From NCBI GenBank assembly GCA_954871525.1, contig OX940861.1, forward strand, positions 41,615,201 to 41,679,200: a stretch of DNA of 64,000 nucleotides, written 5' to 3'. Of this stretch, positions 45,330 to 55,299 are shown one piece after another (the first letter of the stretch is position 1; every line of letters begins with the position of its first letter). The translations under genes were made by a program, and so were the position numbers. Below the pieces are notes generated by a model, which saw nothing but the letters and a program-made list of their open reading frames with translations, did no database searches and was not told the origin of the DNA. Source of the stretch: Parietaria judaica (taxonomy: Eukaryota; Streptophyta; Magnoliopsida; Rosales; Urticaceae).

Positions 45330-45490
45330 TATTTTCGAAGCCGGCCAGGATGCTCCGACTGGGTGAATGTTGTGTATTCTAATAATTGGTATCTTCATGT
45401 TCCTTTGCTTGATCTCTTCCTATATATTATGTTCCTTGTTCCTTGTTGTATTTCGTATTTGGATATTTGCGGCGGCAAAATTATTCACAT

Positions 45491-46614
45491 GATATAAAAA
45501 GAAGTAGAGAAATGACTCTTAATAACCAAATTGAAACGTTTAATTAGCCAAATAGCCAACCTTTCTTTTTTCTTTGCAAAATAGCCAAATTGATGAGGTG
45601 GCTATTTAATAACATATTTTATACCTATAATACCCTTTTAATTAACCTATTATCATTATTATTATTATTTTCGTAATTAATTAAAAATGAAATTAATTAA
45701 TCATGCCTAATTACAGCTAATCACTATTTAATTTTAAAAAAAAATTCAAAAATCAAAATGGAAAATTACAGTTTATACGATTTGTTTTCAAAAATTATTT
45801 TAGGGAAAATCAACGATACAACATATTAACGTGTATTAACAAAGTTAGTTTTTCTTAAAAATAAGAACATTTACTTGTGTTACAGAAAAAACTATATTAA
45901 TGTGTATTAACTAAGTTAATTTGTTTAAAAATAAAAAATCGTGATAAAAAATTTTAACAAAAATTATACGCGTGTGTGCGACTCTAAATTAAAGCCATTT
46001 TTACGCATTAACAGTTCTTCAGTTTATATAGCGGTTAAATTGCCTTTTTTACTACAATCAATCAAAGATGAAGGTCTAATGTTTAAAGTGAGTGGCTCTA
46101 ATGTTTGTGTTTCCTTCTTTTCGATCCTTCGTTTTTGTCATTGATCGTGCTCTATAATGGAGCAAAATCCAGGCGCTAAGTTGTGTGTGCGAGGGGCAGG
46201 GCCCCGCGGCAATAGTCATCTAGGCCACCTACAAGGCCGGTTTTTGTCCCGCTTGCGACCACAAACGAGGTTTTTTTTTTGCTTTCATTTGGTTATTATT
46301 GGTAGAAATTTTTACTAAAACCTCACCGACACCGATTGGCTACTCAGACTGTGGAATCTTGTCTTCTTTCAAAATACAGTTTCTTTCAAACACAGAATGT
46401 GCAAGGTGTTTGTCCGGACGTTTCCAACCCTAGCGCATGCATGGGGAGATGGAATCCGTCTCGATAGTAATCACTAACGCGTTTTACGGACTTGGCATTT
46501 GGGCCTCTTTCACAATCGTGGAAGAGGATGGCACTTTTCAAGGTGTCTTAAACAATAAGAATATATAAGAATAGTGGTATAAATAATCTTTGGTCAACAA
46601 GACTGACATGCACC
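45491..46614. other. Intergenic region between UGT copy 2 and the transposon nest
   Basis: No gene is recognised. It is AT-rich to about 46,140, then a mixed-composition stretch (46,150-46,560) without a convincing open frame that may be transposon-derived. Confidence 0.5.
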
Positions 46615-46952
46615 CAAAGGCGTAGCCACGTACACACCAATGTGTGTACGGGCACCACCTCAAATTTGAAAAAAAAAAAATTATATATAGTAAATAGCAG
46701 AATCCCGAACGACTCGTTCCTAGCCTCCTTCGTCATACAATCCTTCGTCGATCTCACCTCTTCAAGTCTTCCTCGCCCTAGCCGCTGGTCTCACTTTATT
46801 TGCACTCGTCTTCCATAGTTCACGCCGTTGGTTCTCGCCGTGGCCGTCGCCGTTGATTCTCGCTCTCGTCTTCCTCGCCGTCGGTTCTCGCTTTCCGCGT
46901 CACTGCGAATCTCACACCCAGTCAGTTTTTGTCGTCGTTGTCGCTGCGAATC

Positions 46953-47061
46953 TGTTGTTTTAGGGTTTCAAGTTATGAATTTCATTCATTGGGTAAAGCC
47001 TTATATATAACCTAAGACTATAACAGTAATTAACACACTCTAATTACAATTATTCACAACA
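46953..47061 (-). repeat. 3' LTR of Copia element 1 (109 bp)
   Basis: It reads TGTTGTTTTAGGGTTTC to TATTCACAACA on the plus strand. It differs from the 5' LTR (52,564-52,673) by one T indel in the TTTC run and one T/C substitution in ATATATAACC. Such short LTRs are unusual for a full-length element. Confidence 0.93.
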
Positions 47062-47073
47062 CTCCCCCTCAAG
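47062..47073 (-). other. Polypurine tract of Copia element 1
   Basis: CTTGAGGGGGAG on the minus strand directly adjoins the 3' LTR, the expected place for the plus-strand DNA primer. Confidence 0.85.
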
Positions 47074-50000
47074 ATAGGCAAAAGATATCGATCAAGCCCA
47101 TCTTGTTACATAATCGCAACTGGTCAATAGGGCCCAATCCCTTGGTGAGGCAATCTGCTATTTGCTCCAGTGTACCAATGTGGCTCAGCTTCAGTTCTCC
47201 GCTATCGAGGTGATGTCTGACGAAGAACCGGTCAATCTCGATGTGCTTGGTTCTGTCGTGCTGCACCGGGTTGTTGGCAATGCTAATCGCCGCTTGATTG
47301 TCGCACCATAGCTTCGTTTGGGCACCTTGGTCCATCTTCAGCTCCTTCAGTAGCATCTTCAACCATAACAACTCCGCGACACTGGAGGCCATCGCTCGGT
47401 ATTCCGCCTCAGCTGTAGACCTTGCTACGACTGACTGCTTCTTGCTCTTCCACGACACCAAGTTGCCACCGACAAACATACAATACCCGGAGGTAAACTT
47501 CCTATCGTCAGCACAACTAGCCCAGTCGGCATCACAAAATCCCCCCACCTCGAGATGGTTGTTCTTCTCGAAGAGCAACCCTTTTCCCGGAGCTCTCTTC
47601 AAGTATCGGAGAATCCGATATACTGCTGTCATATGTCCATCTCTCGGATCATGCATATAGCGGCTCACCACGCTCACAACAAATGAAATGTCCGGGCTAG
47701 TATGACACAAGTATATAAAACGGCCTACTAGCCTCTGGTATCTCTCACGATCAACTGGCTTCCCCGACTCGGCACTCAACTTGGTCTTCTGATCAATCGG
47801 ATACGCCGCGGGCTTGCATCCTAGCATACCAGTTTCTGTAAGGAGATCTAGGGCATACTTTCTCTGGTTTAGGACTATTCCCTATGGTCCTCGAACCACC
47901 TCAATCCCCAGAAAGTATTTCAGTCCCCCTAGATCCTTCACTTCAAACTGCTTCCCGAGTCTCTCCTTCAACCGAGTGATTTCTCCTTCATCATCGCCCG
48001 TGATGATTATATCGTCCACATACACCGCGAGTATAGTGGTCCGATCTCCTCGCCGCTGATGGAAGACCGTGTGGTCAGCGTTGATCTGCTCGTATCCAAT
48101 GTCGATCATAGCTTTTCTGAATCGATCAAACCAGGCTCTCGGAGATTGCTTCAAACCATACAACGACTTCTTCAGCCTGACCACCTTCCCTGTCGTCTGC
48201 TCAGTATCAAATCCCGGAGGTATCTCCATGTACACTTCCTCCATCAAGTCTCCGTGAAGAAATGCATTTTTCACATCGAGTTGGTGCAGCTTCCATCCAC
48301 GATTGGCTGCCACCGATACAAGAGTCCTCACCGTACTCATCTCTGCACCGGTGCGAATGTCTCATCGTAGTCGATGCCGTACGTCTGACTATACCCCTTC
48401 GCAACTAACCGTGCCTTGTAGCGCTCAATGCGCCCTTCCGGGTTTTGCTTGACTGTGAATACCCATCTACACCCCACAACCTTCTTCCGCGCTGGAAGCG
48501 CGACAAGATCCCACGTCTTGTTCTTTTCCAAAGCATCGAGTTCTTCCTTCATCGCAGCTTTCCACTTCGGATCCGCCATCGCTTGCTGCCATGTTTTGGG
48601 AATAGTGACCGCATCCTGTGACGTGAACATTGCCCGAGCTTCATCCCCGAAGTCTTCATACGAGACATAATCTCCAATGTCGTAGCCGTATCTGTTCGGA
48701 GGACGTCCTGCATTACTTCGCGAACTCCTCCACAAAGTAGCTTCCACTGGTGTAAGTAGCTCGGGCATTGCCTGATCCTCCTGAACCATAACTCTATCCC
48801 CAGGAGCACTCAGCTCCCCCTGAGCTTGATCTCTGTCCATGTCAGTCACATGAGTCTCCTCCTCACTCTCTGACCCTGAGCTCTCCCCGTGAGTCTGACC
48901 TCTGTTACCACCTCTGACCTTTATCCTCTCAGTCTCCGACTCCGAGCTCGAATCATACGAAACTGGGTGTCTCACCACAGGCACCGTAGATGGTCTGGAA
49001 CTAGAGCTACTGCCACTATTCTCCCCCTCTCGCGTATCATGCGAGTCTCCAAAGGGAGAAGAAACAGGCACGTCGTAGTATGACTCATGCTCACGGAAGG
49101 TCACATCCATGCTCACAAACTGTCGCTTCTCGACAGAGCTTTAACACACATACCCTTTCTGAGTAGGAGAGTATCCTACAAAGATACACTTCACGACTCT
49201 ATTATCCAACTTCCCGCCTATTGGCCTGTTGTCCTTGACAAAGCACACACATCCGAAAACTTTGTTCGGAACAAGTCCTTCGGTGCCTAGTCCCAACATC
49301 TCCATTGGTGTTCTTCTATTTAGCACCCTCGTCGGCATCTTGTTCACTAGGTACGACGCTGTCATAACAGCTTCCCCCTACAAGTACTTTGGAACGTTCT
49401 TCTCGATCATCATACACCGAGCTATTTCGAGAAGATGTCGGTTCTTCCGTTCTGCAACTCCATTCTGTTCTGAGGTATACGGGCACGTAGTCTGATGATC
49501 GATCCCATAGAGGGATAGATATTCTCTAAAGGCCTTATTGATGTACTCCGTCCCATTATCTGACCTCAGTGTCTTAACCACAGAATGATACCGAGATACT
49601 AGAACCTTCAACACGGCACCATAACAAGTCTGAACCCTTTTGTGAAAGTCTTTGAAACATGTAAGCACTTCACTCTTGTTTTTCACCAGATATAACCAAG
49701 TAACACGAGTATGACAGTCAATAAACGTCACAAAATAACGATAACCATGTATTGAAGTCGTGGGACATGGTCCCCATACATCTGAATGAATCAAATCAAA
49801 AGGGTGAAGGCTTCTTCTGCCCGAGCTAACATAAGAGCTCTGGGTATGTTTTCCAAATTCACACGAATCACATACAAGTTTCTGTTTATCAGACTTTTCA
49901 TACAATAACGGATATAACATCTTCAAGGTTCCAAAAGATGGGTGTCCCATGCGTTGGTGATGTAACATCAACTCGCCAACCGCACTTGCGCCGGACATCT

Positions 50001-51579
50001 TCGTGTCTTCCTTCTCTACCATGGACGCCAACGCCGCATCCATACCTTCTTGGTCCATGTACCATAACCCGTTACACCAAGTTCCAGTTCCAAGTACCCG
50101 ACCGATTCCCTTCTCCTGAAACACCACCTTAGGAATATCAAACTTCACTCTACAATTTAACCGGAAAATAGTGGCACTTATGGACAAAAGGCTCACTGGA
50201 AATGACGGAGCATGTAGCACATCTGTCAAGGTCATACGATCCGTACACCCAACTATACCCTTTCCAACAACAGGTTGGAATGTGCCATCGGCAGTTTATA
50301 TCTTCTCAGGGTTTGCTAGTTGGGTATATTTAGTGAACTCACTCGCAGTGCCAGTCACATGCTAAGTAGCGCCCGAATCCACTATCCAATCTTTCCTCCG
50401 TGTAATCCGACTAGAAGAGAAAGCTTTACCAGTATAGGAGTCAGTGAATGTCGCAAAATTAGTCGTAGAGGAAGAACCCCCTTCAGGCATGGGCTTCATG
50501 CCTGCTTGGTTCACCAACCTATCGTTCTTGAACATCTCAAGAACCTCTTTCTTGGTGAAGATCGGCTCGGTGTCTTCCTCTTCAACGTCTCCAGCCATCA
50601 GGTGTGCAGGATGACTGCCATTGTAACCACCTCTACGACCACCACGACCACGGCCTCCAAACTGTCCACGCCCGCGGACACTAGACTGTCCTCGATTGAC
50701 GTACTCTCTCTCCTTCGATGCCTTTGGACATGCCGCCCTCGGGTGGCCAGTCACACCACAGTTGTAACACTGCCGAGTTTCTTTATGGTCTCTACTGTCG
50801 CTCGCTCCAACAGTCAGGGCAGACCTCGTGCCCGGAGCATCTCCGGCCTCGGCATGTACTCGCATTATGGTCTCTTCCTCAACCATCGCCGCAATTGTCT
50901 CGTCCAACGACGAAATTACCTTAGTCGATAGAAGTATTGACCTCCTCTGTGTGAATGCTGGGTTCAACTTCTCCAGGAATCTCATCGTTCTGATCTCCGC
51001 AGTTTCTTGACTCTTTGTGCACTTGGGAGAATCACAACTCCCGTGCGCTGAGAAATAATCATATTGAGCCCACAACCTTTTCAGCTCTCTCGCATACTCC
51101 CCGATTGATTTGTCTCCCTGTACCACTAGACCGATGTCTTGTAGGATCTGGAACACTCTCATCTTGTTCTCGGTGCCGGCATAGGATACTTTTAATTTTT
51201 CCCAGACATCTCTAACGGTTGGGAGCATTTAAACTTCACTGGCAATCTCCCGAGTCATCGAAGTAAGAAGCCAAGTATATACCGCGCTGTGAGTGGCCTT
51301 CCATTCCTTCCAATTCGGAGAACTTTCATCGGGCTTTTCTTCTTCTCCTGTAATGAAGCTCTCGTGGTTCCTCGCCTCCAAAGCTCTCTCTACTCGGAGT
51401 GACCAATCCAAGTAACTGTTCGGCCCATCGAGCTTCAAATCTATCGACTGAAGATCGAGTTTCATCACCTTTTCTCTCTTCAGAAGACCCGACATTCCAG
51501 TACCTTTCCAAACTTTGAAGAACTCAACCAATTCTCCAAGTTCTGAATCTGTCATTCCTTTTAAATCGGCAGCCGACAT
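47069..51579 (-). pseudogene. Copia gag-pol polyprotein, interrupted
   Basis: The frame opens with ATG at 51,579 (MSAADLKGMTDSELGELVEF). Gag has a CCHC zinc knuckle, CYNCGVTGHPRAAC, near 50,760. Protease DSGAT is near 50,365. Integrase shows HHQRMGH, CDSC, DVWGP, LRSDNGTEY and EQNGVAERKNR between about 49,970 and 49,430. Reverse transcriptase has LVAKGYSQ, LHQLDVKNAFLHGDL and the YVDD box near 48,015. RNase H has DADWASC, AEAEYRAMA and HIEIDRFFVRHHL. It ends near 47,069. In-frame stops end at 51,229, 50,362, 50,296, 49,378, 49,141 and 47,882. Near 48,345 one base is missing after TTCGCACCGGTG, shifting the frame before STVRTLVSVAANRGW. The gene cannot make a full polyprotein. Confidence 0.9.
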
Positions 51580-52551
51580 CCTGTTTTTCTTTGAACTTAT
51601 TGCCGGATCCTAGCTTATGGCTTCCTGGACCCAATTAAAGTTCAACAAACGAAAAAGGAAAGGACAGAGAATGATCTCAAAAAATAATTTTCTGGGCGTT
51701 GGCACAAGGAATTTGACGCAGGAACAGACAGAAAAACAAGGCTCGGCACAAACTCCTTTTTCTGCTCGTGGGCACACCAAAAACTCGCGCAAGGACACCA
51801 GAAACACCCAAACTCAGCACCAAGGGTAAAAATGGAATTTCCCTTTCTTTTCTTTTTATTTTCCCTTTTTCTTTTTTTTTTTTCTTCGGTTGATCTCCTT
51901 CGTTCTCTAAGCTCCTCCACTGAGCAGCAGTTTCGTCGCCGAACTCTCTCCTCCGTCGCCGATGACCGCCGTCGAAGCCGCCGAAAACCTTCCGACCACC
52001 GTCGCCGCTGGAGTTCGCGTCCTTCTTCGTCGAGCTTCTTCCCCTCGAGCTTTCTCCTCAGACCTCGCAATTTCAGCGAGCTCTTCTCCTTCTTCGGCGA
52101 CCGCGAATCTCAGGCGAGCTTCTTCTTCTCCACGCGAACTAGGTCAATCGATTCCCTTCGATCTTCAATCCGTCGAGCTGCTCGTCTCCCAGTCACGACC
52201 ACACTAGGTCTGAAACGAAGCCCTAACTCGACCGAGATCCGACTTGCGACTCCTCTTCCAACAGTGAGATATCAATCTCAATCTCGATCTCGATGAGTTT
52301 CCTCACCCCATGATCTTCGAGCCTCTTCTACAAACACGACCCAGACCACTAATCGATCTTCAATGGAGCTTCGATATTCTTCTCCGAGCTTCCGAGCCAG
52401 ATCTCGAACGCGATGAATCTGATCTCCACGCTCTCCAAGTCCTCGGAGCTTCCAAACCCTAACTCCGAGCAGCAGCCACCGAGTTACTCCACCGCGCACG
52501 GTCCGATCTCCGGTAAGGCACCAGCGCTGCTCCGGTAAGCTCACAAGCCGA
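51580..52551 (-). other. Untranslated leader of Copia element 1
   Basis: About 970 bases lie between the primer binding site and the gag ATG. The stretch is purine-rich on the element's sense strand. Open frames seen on the opposite strand (51,832-52,296) are composition artefacts. Confidence 0.7.
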
Positions 52552-52563
52552 GCTCTGATACCA
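52552..52563 (-). other. Primer binding site of Copia element 1
   Basis: TGGTATCAGAGC on the minus strand, immediately next to the 5' LTR, matches the 3' end of plant initiator tRNA-Met. Confidence 0.93.
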
Positions 52564-52673
52564 TGTTGTTTTAGGGTTTTCAAGTTATGAATTTCATTCA
52601 TTGGGTAAAGCCTTATATACAACCTAAGACTATAACAGTAATTAACACACTCTAATTACAATTATTCACAACA
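52564..52673 (-). repeat. 5' LTR of Copia element 1 (110 bp)
   Basis: It is the partner of 46,953-47,061 with one indel and one substitution, bordered by GAATC on the outside and the tRNA-Met primer site on the inside. Confidence 0.93.
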
Positions 52674-52684
52674 GAATCTGATAC

Positions 52685-52925
52685 AGTCGGTTCCCGCCCG
52701 GCGCCCTCGTCATCGCAGCGACTCGGTTCTCGCCGTCGCCGTCGCAGCGACTTGCTCTCGCCGTCGCTGCAACTCGGTTCTCGCCGTCGCCTCGACTCTG
52801 TTCTCGCCCTCTCCACGACTCGGTTCTCGCCGTCGCCGTGACTCGGTTCTCGCCCTCGTCGTCGCTGCAACTCGATTCTCGCCCTTGCCTCTGCTACAAT
52901 TCTCACACCGTCGCTGTCACTCGGT
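52685..52925 (+). repeat. GC-rich degenerate minisatellite of the hAT element
   Basis: Repeats of CTCGGTTCTCGCCGTCGCCG-type units with GCAGCGACT variants fill this stretch; similar text (TTCTCGCCGTGGCCGTCGCC) occurs at 46,810-46,946 on the other side of the Copia. The two parts were contiguous before the Copia inserted. It is a probable subterminal repeat of the hAT. Confidence 0.6.
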
Positions 52926-53152
52926 CGACTTTTTTGAGCGCGGTATTAAACATTTAAACTTACTGATGGCACTTATAAAGCTTTCAAAATAGGAAATATG
53001 CTCATATTGGAATCATGTCTCCCACTATTGTTCCACTGCATACAGATTATATTTAGTATATTGCAGTTTGTTTATTTATTTATATATTAGTTATTTTGTC
53101 TTTCTTATAATTGTTAATAATATTTTTTAAACAGGAAGTTGTTGTCGTTGCG

Positions 53153-55204
53153 ATGTTGAAATATTTCAAAAAGATTTCGGATACGAGCGTTTCTAGTCCG
53201 CCAATTAGTGAACGAAAGCATACAAGACCTTCACAAAGCCCGGTACTTAGTAAAAGAAAGCATATATGTCCTTCTTATACTCCAAGGGATCCTGGAGAAA
53301 GACCTTCAATTTTAGATTATCATCCTAACGACCGAGACGAAGTTCGACAGAAGTATATGCAACAAGGTCCTTGTCAGCCTAAAAAATTTCCTTTCCCGTT
53401 AAGGAAATTTGGAAACAAACGAAGGAGATTCAATAATAAATGGTACAAAACTTTCCCACAGTGGTTAGAGTATAGCAAAAAAAAAAGATGCTGCATTTTG
53501 TTTGTGCTGTTATCTTTTTAGACCATCTCATGGAGATCAGCCTGGCGGCGATACTTTTGTTGGCAAAAACGACGGATTTACGAATTGGAATAACGGCTCT
53601 AGATTGCATGTTCATGTTGGAGCTTTTGACAGTGCCCACAATAAAGCTTGGAGAGATTTTGAAACTATGAATAATCAAAGACAAAATATTGAGCATGTTT
53701 TTGCGAGAAAAAATACGGACGATGATAAAGAGTATCGTATTCGCTTGAGCGCCTGAGTGGGTCGTATTCGTTGGCTTCTAATGCAGGGTCTTGCATTGCG
53801 TGGTCACGATGAATCTGAAGAATCAAGCAATCATGGTAATTTTTTAGAGCTTTTGCAATATACAGCTGAACAGAATCCTGGTACACTACTTAGATACGCC
53901 ATGCAGATACACGTTGGGGTTCATATCATGGTACACTACTTAGATTGCTATCAATGTTCGCTTCTACTGTTAGCGTCCTTGAGAAGATTATTGTTGACCC
54001 ACAACCTCTTGATCAAAAAGGCCACATAAAGGTACAATTTAATATTTATGTATGCTTTAACAATTTAATATATTTTTTTATATTAAACTAAAATAGAGTT
54101 TTTATTTTTATTTTAAATATTGACACTTGTTTAAATTATTCTCTTAAAGGTGTTGTCAAGGATACTACAATCATTTGAGGTTGTTTTCGGCATACATTTG
54201 ATGGTAGATATCTTCGAGATTACAAACGATCTTTCAAAGGAATTGCAGAGGCAAGATCAAGATATTGTAAATGCCATGACTTTGGTACAGATATGTAAAA
54301 GAAGATTGCAAAACATGAGAGAAACAGAGTGGCAATCTATTCTTCATAAAGTGACAAAAATATTTCAAGAGCACGAAATTAATGTTCCCAACATGGATGA
54401 CTTCTATATAGATATGCAACTTCAAGAGTTAAACGGTCGTTTCAACGAGGTTAGTACAGATTTGCTTCTTTGCATCACGACGTAATGCTCCAAAAATCAC
54501 GAATTTAGACTATTATCCAACAAAAATCACGACGTAATGCTCCAAAAATCACGACGTAATGTTCCCAACAAAAATCACGACGTAATGTTCCCAACAAAAA
54601 TCACGACGTAATGCTCCAAAAATCAAGAATTTAGACTATTATCGATTTGATGTCTTTACTGATGTCATCGATATGCAACTTCAAGAGTTAAACGGTCGTT
54701 TCAACGAGGTTAGTACAGATTTGCTTCTTTGCATCGCATGCTTGTGTCCAGATGATTCGTTTGAGCTTTTGACAAAGAAAAGCTGATGAAATTTGCGACG
54801 TATTATCCACAAGATTTTCCATCATCAGACCTTATTCATATCAACAATCAACTTTCCAACTACTTACTTGATGTAACCTCATCTAACGAGTTTCAAGGTT
54901 TGAAAGGGCTTGGGGCTCTTGCTAGTAAAATGGTTCAGACGAAAAAAAGTGTTACATATTCATATGTGTATAAGCTCATCACTTTAGCACTAATCTTACC
55001 TTGCCTGTGGCTACGGCAACTGTGGAGAGAGTTTTTTCTGCTATGAACATCATCAAGACTCGATTACGAAATCGAATGGGAGACAGGTTTATGAATGATA
55101 GTATGCTTGTGTACATCGAGAGGGATATTTCTACTTCTATCGACAAGGAATCTATGATGCAATACTTCCAAAAGATGAAAACTCGACACCATATTTTGTA
55201 CTAG
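53153..55204 (+). pseudogene. hAT transposase (ZMYM1/TTF-type), degenerate
   Basis: The first ATG (53,153) starts MLKYFKKISDTSVSS. A TTF-type zinc-finger region follows (DPGERPSILDYHPNDRDEVR, then KTFPQWLEYSKKKDAAFCLC and CYLF). The conserved block LLMQGLALRGHDESEESSNH with GNFLELLQ is near 53,780. The C-terminal hAT dimerisation region is near 54,995-55,140 (VATATVERVFSAMNIIKTRL, MGDRFMNDSMLVYIERDI). The central catalytic part between about 53,890 and 54,150 is mostly deleted. Frameshifts occur near 53,490, 54,775 and 55,005, and there is a stop after RLSA near 53,756. A 66-bp duplication and a repeat array interrupt the frame at 54.4-54.7 kb. Confidence 0.82.
54411..54735 (+). repeat. 66-bp duplication flanking a CACGACGTAATG array
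   Basis: GATATGCAACTTCAAGAGTT and the following 46 bases occur exactly at 54411-54476 and 54670-54735. Between them, ATCACGACGTAATG is repeated about six times at 22-27-base spacing (54,474-54,620), with linkers CTCCAAAA or TTCCCAACAAAA. Confidence 0.88.
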
Positions 55205-55299
55205 GTAATATTATATAATTTTCTTTTTATTAGATGTTACAATGTTATTATGTGAGCTTGAGAGGCACCACCTGGAGTCAAATCCTAGCTCCGCCACTG

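Larger units (their letters stand above)
36213..45490. repeat. Unit B of the direct tandem duplication (UGT-bearing)
   Basis: This is the partner of 28,770-35,278 in the same order: repeat-derived DNA, hAT MITE, captured gene fragment, ORF remnant, then the UGT with 2.2 kb of near-identical upstream DNA. Homology stops at about 45,490, where GATATAAAAAG continues differently from unit A. Unit B additionally contains tandem repeats at 38,530-38,930 and a 2,148-bp LTR insertion at 39,924-42,071. Confidence 0.85.
46953..52673 (-). mobile_element. Complete LTR retrotransposon, Ty1/Copia superfamily, 5,721 bp
   Basis: Both LTRs, a primer binding site, gag-pol and a polypurine tract are present on the minus strand. 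GAATC flanks the element exactly (46948-46952 and 52674-52678). Domain order gag, protease, integrase, reverse transcriptase, RNase H shows Copia. The coding frame has six stops and one frameshift, so this copy is not autonomous. It lies inside the GC-rich part of the hAT transposon. Confidence 0.93.
46615..55299 (+). mobile_element. Degenerate hAT transposon interrupted by a Copia element
   Basis: The left end CAAAGGCGTAGCCACG and the complement of the right end CAGTGGCGGAGCTAGG match at 10 of 16 positions; GGCACCACC also recurs inverted near both ends (46,650 and 55,263). The interior carries a hAT-type transposase remnant (53,153-55,204). Without the inserted Copia (46,953-52,678) the element is about 3 kb. 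No 8-bp target duplication is recognisable at the chosen ends, so the boundaries are approximate. Confidence 0.62.

Noticed and set aside
51832..52296. A 154-codon plus-strand open frame rich in Ser, Arg and Phe
   Set aside because: It is antisense to the purine-rich leader of Copia element 1 and has low-complexity composition.
54474..54640. Regularly spaced repeats resembling a CRISPR array
   Set aside because: The unit is short and the linkers are themselves repeated. It lies within a plant transposase remnant.
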